DNA of 12,992 nucleotides from positions 1 through 12,992 of the forward strand of contig CALDPL010000065.1 in assembly GCA_937911965.1 (NCBI GenBank), read 5' to 3'. Positions 8,056 through 12,992 of this stretch are shown here, one piece after another; position 1 is the stretch's first letter, and each line of letters starts with the position of its first letter. The position numbers were made by a program, and so were the translations under genes. The stretch comes from an uncultured Allomuricauda sp. Its GTDB lineage: Bacteria > Bacteroidota > Bacteroidia > Flavobacteriales > Flavobacteriaceae. The notes beneath the pieces are model-generated. The model saw nothing but the letters and a program-made list of their open reading frames with translations, ran no database searches and was not told where the DNA came from.

Positions 8056-8079
8056 GCCCTGTATTTACAGGGCTTTTTT
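8056..8079 (+). terminator. Intrinsic terminator of the folK-kinase gene, overlapping the end of the converging methyltransferase gene
   Basis: A perfect 7-bp stem GCCCTGT / ACAGGGC (8056-8062 with 8067-8073) closes an ATTT loop and is followed by six T on the plus strand (8074-8079). It lies 93 nt after the kinase stop. On the minus strand no T-run follows the hairpin, so it should terminate rightward transcription only. The hairpin contains the TAA stop of the methyltransferase gene (8067-8065), and the T-run corresponds to its lysine codons. Confidence 0.85.
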
Positions 8080-8601
8080 GATTTTGGTCCAGAGGTCCCA
8101 GACCACGATTCCCACGCTGACCGATATGTTCAGGGAATGTTTGGTCCCGAACTGCGGAATTTCCAAAACGGTCCCACAGGCCGAGACCACCTCTTGGGAG
8201 ACGCCCTTCACCTCATTGCCAAAGACTAGGGCCACGGTCCGCCCGTCCCCCTGAAAATCCTGTAACATGACCGCTCCCACCGCCTGTTCCACGGCAAGGC
8301 AATGGATTCCCTGCAATTGCAGTTCCTCCACCAGGGCAAGGGTGTCCTTCCGGTATTCCCAATCCACACTTTCGGTGGCCCCAAGGGCCGTTTTGTGGAT
8401 GTCCTTATGGGGAGGACTTTCCGTGATTCCACAGAGATAGACCTTTTGGATCAAAAAGGTGTCCGCCGTCCGAAAGACCGATCCGATGTTGTTCAAACTC
8501 CTGACATTGTCAAGGATCAGGATGATCGGGGTTTTCCCGGCCTGTTTGAAGGCCTCCACATCCAAGCGGTCCAATTCGCTGTTCCGTAGTTTTCGCTTCA
8601 T
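8065..8601 (-). CDS. SpoU/TrmH family tRNA/rRNA 2'-O-methyltransferase (SPOUT fold)
   Basis: 178 residues from ATG 8601-8599 (MKRKLRNSELDRLDVEAFKQ). All three SpoU motifs are present. Motif 1 is LDNVRSLNNIGSVFRTAD at 30-47, with R44 in the place of the catalytic arginine of TrmH. Motif 2 is ALVFGNEVKGVS at 124-135. Motif 3 is IPQFGTKHSLNISVSVGIV at 148-166. Motifs 2 and 3 build the knotted AdoMet site. The protein is the minimal catalytic domain with no added RNA-binding domain, similar in size to TrmL-like enzymes. The position it methylates cannot be told from sequence: tRNA wobble base, tRNA G18 or rRNA are all possible. It is divergent from mutS and converges on the folK fusion, whose terminator overlaps its stop codon. 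Confidence 0.9.
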   Translation of the reverse strand: MKRKLRNSELDRLDVEAFKQAGKTPIILILDNVRSLNNIGSVFRTADTFLIQKVYLCGITESPPHKDIHKTALGATESVDWEYRKDTLALVEELQLQGIHCLAVEQAVGAVMLQDFQGDGRTVALVFGNEVKGVSQEVVSACGTVLEIPQFGTKHSLNISVSVGIVVWDLWTKIKKAL

Positions 8602-8689
8602 GACTTTTTAACGATTGGGCTGAAAATATCAACAATAATTCACGGTGGCAGGGGAAAGCGATATATTCGTTCCCAAGCCCGGTCAGGGG

Positions 8690-8697
8690 CAAAAATA
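8690..8697 (-). promoter_or_regulatory. Possible -7 element for the SpoU methyltransferase gene
   Basis: The minus strand reads TATTTTTG, matching TAnnTTTG, 89 nt upstream of the methyltransferase ATG. No TTTG is seen at the expected -33 position, so this is a weak call. For the divergent mutS gene the best candidate in the same 112-nt gap is TATATTCG at 8662-8669, one base from consensus and also without a -33 partner. Confidence 0.25.
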
Positions 8698-8713
8698 ACG
8701 GAATAATCTCGCT

Positions 8714-11335
8714 TTGGCCGCCAAGAAAAAAACAAAGAAGGACAGCCCCTTGATGCAACAGTTCAACAGCATCAAGGCCAAACACCCGGACGCCCTGTTG
8801 TTGTTCCGGGTGGGGGATTTCTATGAAACCTTCGGGGAGGATGCCGTACGGGCCGCAAAAATCCTGGGCATCGTCCTGACCCAACGCAACAATGGGGGGG
8901 ACCAGACCGAACTGGCAGGATTTCCGCACCATTCCCTGGGCACCTACCTGCCCAAATTGGTAAAGGCCGGACAACGGGTGGCCGTCTGCGATCAATTGGA
9001 GGATCCCAAGATGGCCAAGGGCATCGTAAAGCGGGGGGTCACCGAACTGGTCACCCCGGGGGTGGCCCTGGGCGATGCCATGCTCTCGGCCAAGGACAAC
9101 AACTTTTTGGCCGCCCTGCACTTTGGGAGGAACAAAATGGGGATATCCTTCCTGGACATCTCCACCGGGGAATTCCTCACCTCCGAGGGCAGTCCCCAGC
9201 AAATGGATAAATTGCTGCAGAACTTCGCCCCCAACGAGCTCTTGATCGCCAAGACCCACAAAAAGGAGTTCGAGGAACTCTTTGGCAGGGACCACCACAG
9301 TTTCTTTCTGGAGGAATGGATCTTTCAGGAGGATTACGCCCGGGAAAGCCTGAACGGCCATTTTGGGACCAATTCCCTCAAGGGTTTCGGACTTGGGCAT
9401 CTGCAGGAGGGCATCATTGCCTCCGGGGCGGTGCTGCATTACCTCTCCGAAACCCAGCATCACAGGCTGGGCCATATCAACCGCATTGCCCGCATCCCCG
9501 AGGAACAATACGTCTGGTTGGACCGTTTTACGGTCCGAAACCTGGAACTCCACCATTCCCCCCACCAGAACGGGGTCACCCTTTTGGAGGTCATCGACCA
9601 CACCCGCTCCCCCATGGGGGGCAGATTGCTCAAACGCTGGCTGGCCCTGCCCTTGAAACAATTGGAGCGCATTCAGGACCGGCATCAGCTGGTCGACCAT
9701 TTGACACGGCATGGGGATGAACTGGAAAGGGCACAACATTGGATCAAGCAGATGGGGGACCTGGAACGCCTGATTTCCAAACTGGCCACCGGGAAGATCA
9801 ACCCCAAGGAGGTCATCCTTTTGAAAAACTCCCTGGAGGCCCTAGGGCCCATCAAACAATGGGCGGAATCAAGTCCCGACAGCTCCCTTAGGGAACTGGG
9901 ACAGGGCCTGGAGGACTGCCCGGAGCTCCGCTCCAAGATCAAGGAGGTCCTCAATGAGGCGGCCCCGGTACATGTGGCCAAGGGGGATACCATAGCCCAA
10001 GGCTATTCCCAAGAATTGGACGAACTACGGGAATTGGCATTTTCGGGGAAGGATTATCTGGACAGGATGTTGGAGCGCGAGTCCCAACAGACGGGCATCA
10101 CGTCCCTGAAAATCGCCTCCAACAATGTATTCGGGTATTATATCGAGGTACGCAACACCCACAGGGACAAGGTACCCGAAAGCTGGATCCGCAAGCAGAC
10201 CCTGGTCAATGCCGAGCGATATATCACCGAGGAACTGAAGGAATACGAATCCAAGATCCTGGGAGCTGAGGAGCGGATCCTGGAATTGGAACAGCAATTG
10301 TTCGAACGCCTCTTGGTCTGGATGCAGGAATACATTGCCCCAGTGCAGCGCAGTGCCCGGGGAATTGCCAAACTGGACTGCCTCTGTGGCTTTGCCCAAT
10401 TGGCGGTGGAACACCGATATGTACGTCCCGACATGGACGATTCCACGGCCCTTGAGATTGTGGAGGGAAGGCATCCGGTGATCGAAAGGCAACTGCCCCC
10501 CGGCGAGGTTTATGTGACCAACGACCTGAAATTAAACCGGGAGGACCAACAGATCATCATGATCACGGGTCCCAATATGAGCGGCAAGTCGGCAATCCTT
10601 CGGCAGACTGCACTGATTGTCCTGCTGGCACAGATGGGAAGCTTTGTGCCGGCAACACGGGCCAAGATCGGTATCGTGGACAAAATATTCACCAGGGTCG
10701 GTGCCAGCGACAACATATCCATGGGGGAATCCACCTTTATGGTGGAGATGAACGAGACTGCCTCGATCCTGAACAACCTATCCGAACGAAGCCTGGTGCT
10801 TCTAGATGAAATCGGACGGGGCACCAGCACCTATGACGGGATATCCATCGCTTGGGCCATCTCGGAATACCTGCACGAGCACCCCTCAAGGGCAAAGACC
10901 CTTTTTGCCACCCATTACCACGAACTCAACGGCATGGCCGACAACTTTCCCCGAATCAAGAACTATACGGTTTCGGTAAAGGAACTCAAGGACCGGGTAC
11001 TCTTCCTGAGGAAGTTGGTCCCCGGGGGCAGCGAGCACAGTTTTGGGATCCATGTGGCCAAAATGGCGGGCATGCCACAGGCCCTGATCCAAAAGGCCAC
11101 CAAAATCCTGAAGAATCTGGAGAAGTCCCATTCCAGTGAGGCCATGGGCGAAAAGCTCCAAAAGGGCCAAAACGAGATGCAACTCAGTTTTTTCCAACTT
11201 GACGATCCCCTTTTGGAGGAGATCAAGGAGGAAATCCTTCACTTGGACATCGACACCCTCACCCCGGTGGAGGCCCTGATGAAACTCAATGAGATCAAAA
11301 GACTGTTGGGATACAAGAAAAAGGCGAGTTCCTGA
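8714..11335 (+). CDS. mutS: DNA mismatch repair ATPase MutS
   Basis: A complete 873-residue MutS. The start is TTG at 8714: an in-frame TAA lies 18 nt upstream (8696-8698) and the next in-frame ATG, at 8753, would remove the lysine-rich leader that many MutS proteins carry. The mismatch-reading F-x-E motif is F36-Y37-E38 in RVGDFYETF, the same numbering as E. coli. The C-terminal ATPase shows Walker A GPNMSGKSA (619-627), the signature stretch DNISMGESTFMVEM (666-679), Walker B LVLLDEIGRG (694-703) and the switch THYHEL (733-738). QLSFF at 823-827 matches a beta-clamp-binding pentapeptide like that of other MutS proteins. MutS recognises mismatches and recruits MutL. It appears monocistronic, with no strong terminator between its stop and the downstream tRNA promoter. 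Confidence 0.97.
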   Translation: MAAKKKTKKDSPLMQQFNSIKAKHPDALLLFRVGDFYETFGEDAVRAAKILGIVLTQRNNGGDQTELAGFPHHSLGTYLPKLVKAGQRVAVCDQLEDPKMAKGIVKRGVTELVTPGVALGDAMLSAKDNNFLAALHFGRNKMGISFLDISTGEFLTSEGSPQQMDKLLQNFAPNELLIAKTHKKEFEELFGRDHHSFFLEEWIFQEDYARESLNGHFGTNSLKGFGLGHLQEGIIASGAVLHYLSETQHHRLGHINRIARIPEEQYVWLDRFTVRNLELHHSPHQNGVTLLEVIDHTRSPMGGRLLKRWLALPLKQLERIQDRHQLVDHLTRHGDELERAQHWIKQMGDLERLISKLATGKINPKEVILLKNSLEALGPIKQWAESSPDSSLRELGQGLEDCPELRSKIKEVLNEAAPVHVAKGDTIAQGYSQELDELRELAFSGKDYLDRMLERESQQTGITSLKIASNNVFGYYIEVRNTHRDKVPESWIRKQTLVNAERYITEELKEYESKILGAEERILELEQQLFERLLVWMQEYIAPVQRSARGIAKLDCLCGFAQLAVEHRYVRPDMDDSTALEIVEGRHPVIERQLPPGEVYVTNDLKLNREDQQIIMITGPNMSGKSAILRQTALIVLLAQMGSFVPATRAKIGIVDKIFTRVGASDNISMGESTFMVEMNETASILNNLSERSLVLLDEIGRGTSTYDGISIAWAISEYLHEHPSRAKTLFATHYHELNGMADNFPRIKNYTVSVKELKDRVLFLRKLVPGGSEHSFGIHVAKMAGMPQALIQKATKILKNLEKSHSSEAMGEKLQKGQNEMQLSFFQLDDPLLEEIKEEILHLDIDTLTPVEALMKLNEIKRLLGYKKKASS

Positions 11336-11340
11336 AAAAA

Positions 11341-11373
11341 TTTGCTCCGTATGCGGGAAATGTATTAAATTTG
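11341..11373 (+). promoter_or_regulatory. Bacteroidota consensus promoter for the tRNA cluster
   Basis: TTTG (11341-11344) and TAAATTTG (11366-11373) are exact matches to the -33 and -7 elements and are separated by 21 nt, within the range reported for this phylum. Transcription would start near 11380, giving a leader of about 75 nt that RNase P would remove from tRNA-Gly. The -33 box begins 6 nt after the mutS stop. This is the cleanest promoter in the window. Confidence 0.7.
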
Positions 11374-11454
11374 CAACCGTTCTCCCAGAAAGGGCGAAGT
11401 TCATAAAAATACCGCCTCCCTGCCCCCATGACGGGGAATGGTATCGGCAACTAT

Positions 11455-11530
11455 GCGAAAATAGCTCAGTTGGTAGAGCGCCACCTTGCCAAGGTGGAGG
11501 TCGCGGGTTCGAATCCCGTTTTTCGCTCCA
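11455..11530 (+). tRNA. tRNA-Gly (anticodon GCC)
   Basis: A 76-nt cloverleaf with all arms. The acceptor GCGAAAA pairs with TTTTCGC. The D-arm is GCTC/GAGC with loop AGTTGGTA. The anticodon stem CCACC/GGTGG encloses TTGCCAA, so the anticodon is GCC at 11488-11490. The T-arm is GCGGG-TTCGAAT-CCCGT. Discriminator T and a genomically encoded CCA follow. It reads GGC and GGU codons. It is the first tRNA after the consensus promoter and is followed at once by a terminator hairpin. Confidence 0.97.
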
Positions 11531-11554
11531 AAACGCTGCTTGCAGCGTTTTTTT
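11531..11554 (+). terminator. Intrinsic terminator between tRNA-Gly and tRNA-Leu
   Basis: AAACGCTG (11531-11538) pairs with CAGCGTTT (11543-11550) around a CTTG tetraloop, and the T-run extends to 11554. It begins immediately after the CCA of tRNA-Gly, so that tRNA should be largely a single-gene transcript, with tRNA-Leu fed by readthrough or its own start. Confidence 0.85.
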
Positions 11555-11578
11555 GTTTCAAGTCCATTCTGATGTATT

Positions 11579-11663
11579 GCCCGGGTGGTGGAATGGTAGA
11601 CACGTTGGACTTAAAATCCAATGAGCAGCAATGTTCGTGCGGGTTCAAGTCCCGCTCCGGGTA
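11579..11663 (+). tRNA. tRNA-Leu (anticodon UAA), class II
   Basis: An 85-nt class II tRNA. The acceptor GCCCGGG pairs with TCCGGGT through G-U pairs at both ends. The D-loop is slightly short, with GAATGGTAGACA. The anticodon stem TTGGA/TCCAA encloses CTTAAAA, so the anticodon is TAA at 11612-11614. The long variable arm is GAGCA-GCAA-TGTTC, and the T-arm is GCGGG-TTCAAGT-CCCGC. The discriminator is A, as required for leucyl-tRNA synthetase. No CCA is encoded (CTG follows), so maturation needs the CCA-adding enzyme, unlike the neighbouring tRNA-Gly. It reads UUA and UUG codons. Confidence 0.95.
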
Positions 11664-11667
11664 CTGG

Positions 11668-11707
11668 ACAGGAAAAGTGATCGAACCAAGATGCTTTTCC
11701 TGTTTTT
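11668..11707 (+). terminator. Intrinsic terminator after tRNA-Leu
   Basis: ACAGGAAAAG (11668-11677) pairs perfectly with CTTTTCCTGT (11694-11703) around a 16-nt loop and runs into TTTTT (11703-11707). It starts 4 nt after the tRNA-Leu discriminator base and marks the end of the tRNA cluster. Base composition turns AT-rich immediately beyond it. Confidence 0.8.
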
Positions 11708-12129
11708 AGTTTTGTGCAGGTCGCAATTCAGCCCAAATATCAAACAGGAAATGCGATAATTTCTCAGGTGTGAAACCTTTTCGATATACTATGGGTGCCC
11801 AAGGCAATCTCGGACCAACATCACTTCCTTTTTATCATTTCCGTCCTCTTGGCAGGGCCAACCCAAGTTTTCGGAATAAGGTCAAAGATTGGACGAATTC
11901 ATTCCAAAACTTTTCCAGCGCAAAAACAATATCACTTGCCACCAAACATAAGCTGAATGGTTCCTTTTAAAATCAATTTTTATATATTAATGCTCTTTTT
12001 CAATGAATTACAATTAATAATTGATTAAAAAGAAATCCATTTGAGACTTCCGGACCTATCAATTTGTAGGGGAAACTTAAAAAGGATAAGGTATGGAAGT
12101 GATCAATATTCCATAAAAAAGCAAAACAG
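11708..12129. other. AT-rich intergenic stretch without a supported gene
   Basis: About 420 nt with no convincing coding region. The only plus-strand open frame (11770-11970, GTG start, 66 codons) has no recognisable domain and no protein-like signal. A 13-nt palindrome, CAATTAATAATTG, lies at 12011-12023, and AATCAATT/AATTGATT inverted copies flank the 11970-12027 area. TCAATTTG near 12058 is one base from a -7 element and might serve the downstream lipoprotein-like gene, but no properly spaced TTTG supports it. The region may be a decayed insertion next to the tRNAs. Confidence 0.5.
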
Positions 12130-12156
12130 ATAAAGATAAAAACAAGAATCATTTTA

Positions 12157-12672
12157 ATGGGCATGGTTTCAGTGATGTCATTGATTTCATGTAACGACAC
12201 CGAAAGAGAAGAAACCTTGCCCATGGAAGTTCAATTGGGACTTTCATTGGAATCACCCAATAATGTGCCAATTGCACCTTCATTGGAAGAACTTGCGACT
12301 AGAATCGCGCCTGGAAAGCACAATGTAAGCATTTTGGATATTCAGTATATTGATTTGGCCGATAAAGCCGATGCATTGGCCGCTAGAATCGAATATTCGG
12401 TGAATGGAGTGCCCAACAATATACTTTTGGTAAGAAATATTGAAAATATAAATTTTGAAGCGGGAACGGTTCTAAAATTTGAAAGGGATTTGTCCCAAAA
12501 GGTTGCAGCCTTTTCAGGTGACATCTATATTTCTTGTTTGGGTCCGGCTTGCTGTTACGCTAGCGGTACAATCAATCCTGATACCGGTGAACTCACAACA
12601 AGTTGTAAATGTGAGGGAGGGGCCAATAATCAATGTGTCATGAGAGTAAGTGATACCCCACCAAATCCATGA
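12157..12672 (+). CDS. Unrecognised small lipoprotein-like protein with cysteine-rich C-terminus
   Basis: 171 residues from the first in-frame ATG. I do not recognise a family. The N-terminus MGMVSVMSLISCNDTE is a hydrophobic segment ending in a lipobox-like LISC, with Cys12 as the candidate lipidated residue, so export to the periplasm or outer membrane is likely. Downstream is an acidic spacer (about 13-50), a mixed alpha/beta-looking middle (55-125), and a C-terminal cysteine cluster C127-x4-C132-C133-x16-C150-x-C152-x7-C160 that could form disulfides or bind metal. The signal lacks positive charge with this start, although the in-frame codons just upstream (12130-12156, IKIKTRIIL) would supply it. 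No ATG, GTG or TTG precedes them after the TGA at 12100. Base composition is much more AT-rich than the core genes, suggesting acquired DNA. The coding nature is supported by an open frame, codon texture and the coherent signal. Confidence 0.65.
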   Translation: MGMVSVMSLISCNDTEREETLPMEVQLGLSLESPNNVPIAPSLEELATRIAPGKHNVSILDIQYIDLADKADALAARIEYSVNGVPNNILLVRNIENINFEAGTVLKFERDLSQKVAAFSGDIYISCLGPACCYASGTINPDTGELTTSCKCEGGANNQCVMRVSDTPPNP

Positions 12673-12811
12673 TTTATTGGAAAGAAGGTGCCTATTTGAA
12701 AATAAAACAGCTTAACTTTTTTCCTGGAATTTATGCCTGGAAGCTTTTCATTCCCATTTTTTTTCAACTTCCTGAAAATAACATCATTTAATTATAAATA
12801 CGAATCAAGGT

Positions 12812-12992
12812 TTAAATTATCAATGTTATAAAGGCAGCGGCCAGTCTGCCATATGCATGGAGGGTCAGGCCCTTGGTCGACCTTACCTTGCTGGCTCTTT
12901 GGATGTCCGCCTTTTCTATTAGCTAGTTGAACAGGGACTCAATGGGCTGCCTGACCTTGGATACCGCCCTGGAATATAGGTCGTCCGAGGCC
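12812..12992 (-). pseudogene. C-terminal remnant of a DDE transposase (insertion sequence) with in-frame TAG
   Basis: On the minus strand the frame ending at TAA 12814-12812 reads ASDDLYSRAVSKVRQPIESL then FN, a TAG at 12925-12923, then LIEKADIQRASKVRSTKGL and a short C-terminal LHAYGRLAAAFITLI. The phrases VRQPIESLFN and ASKVRSTKGL are typical of the C-terminus of IS4/IS5-superfamily DDE transposases in Bacteroidota. The Glu at 12940-12938 is the likely third catalytic acidic residue. The TAG sits where homologues I recall carry Trp, consistent with a TGG to TAG mutation. The rest lies beyond the right edge, so intactness elsewhere and the exact IS family are unknown. No terminal inverted repeat could be identified in 12673-12811. 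Confidence 0.75.

Noticed and set aside
8510..9739. 409-codon open frame on the minus strand across the methyltransferase and mutS
   Set aside because: It is antisense to two clear conserved genes. Long antisense frames arise from the GC-biased codons here, and its translation has no domain-like pattern.
11770..11970. 66-codon open frame after the tRNA cluster
   Set aside because: It starts with GTG, has no recognisable motif, no plausible start signal and unremarkable composition; chance is sufficient.
12011..12023. AT-only-like palindrome CAATTAATAATTG in the intergenic region
   Set aside because: Too short and too AT-rich to distinguish from chance; no T-run or adjacent gene gives it a role.
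12000..12224. 74-codon minus-strand frame with a hydrophobic stretch
   Set aside because: It overlaps the signal-peptide region of the lipoprotein-like gene in antisense; the hydrophobicity follows from AT-rich codons.

Overview
The window looks like chromosomal DNA from a relatively GC-rich member of the Flavobacteriaceae (Bacteroidota). Three things point there. The genes form recognisable flavobacterial pairs: a GH3-family gene divergent from a DUF2797 gene, and sppA divergent from a folK-deoxynucleoside kinase fusion. Promoters match the Bacteroidota pattern (TTTG, then TAnnTTTG about 20 nt later) rather than sigma70 boxes, and Shine-Dalgarno sequences are not obvious. The genus cannot be fixed from the sequence alone.

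Positions 1-11335 are dense, GC-rich core genome. A GH3-family adenylating protein, cut by the window edge, runs leftward from 617. Divergent from it is a DUF2797 zinc-finger protein (714-1508), which converges with only 11 nt to spare on a leftward cluster. In transcription order that cluster is sppA (membrane-anchored peptidase), a YhhQ/VUT-type queuosine-precursor transporter, and a large AsmA-family envelope protein. The gaps of 5 and about 32 nt suggest one operon. Divergent from sppA is a bifunctional gene joining HPPK (folate synthesis) to a deoxynucleoside kinase (nucleotide salvage). It ends at a strong terminator whose hairpin contains the stop codon of a converging SpoU/TrmH-family RNA methyltransferase. 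Divergent from the methyltransferase is a complete mutS with a TTG start.

Positions 11336-11707 hold a small tRNA cluster: a near-consensus Bacteroidota promoter, tRNA-Gly(GCC) with an encoded CCA, an intrinsic terminator, tRNA-Leu(UAA) without an encoded CCA, and a second intrinsic terminator.

From about 11708 to the right edge the DNA becomes AT-rich and sparse. It contains about 450 nt without a credible gene, one unrecognised small lipoprotein-like protein with a cysteine-rich C-terminus and an awkward start, and the C-terminal remnant of a DDE transposase interrupted by an in-frame TAG. This looks like an accessory insertion zone beside the tRNA genes. I found no CRISPR array, phage module or recognisable defence system. 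The items most worth following up are the cysteine-rich lipoprotein, the possible GIY-YIG relationship of DUF2797, the HPPK-kinase fusion, and the terminator that overlaps a coding end.
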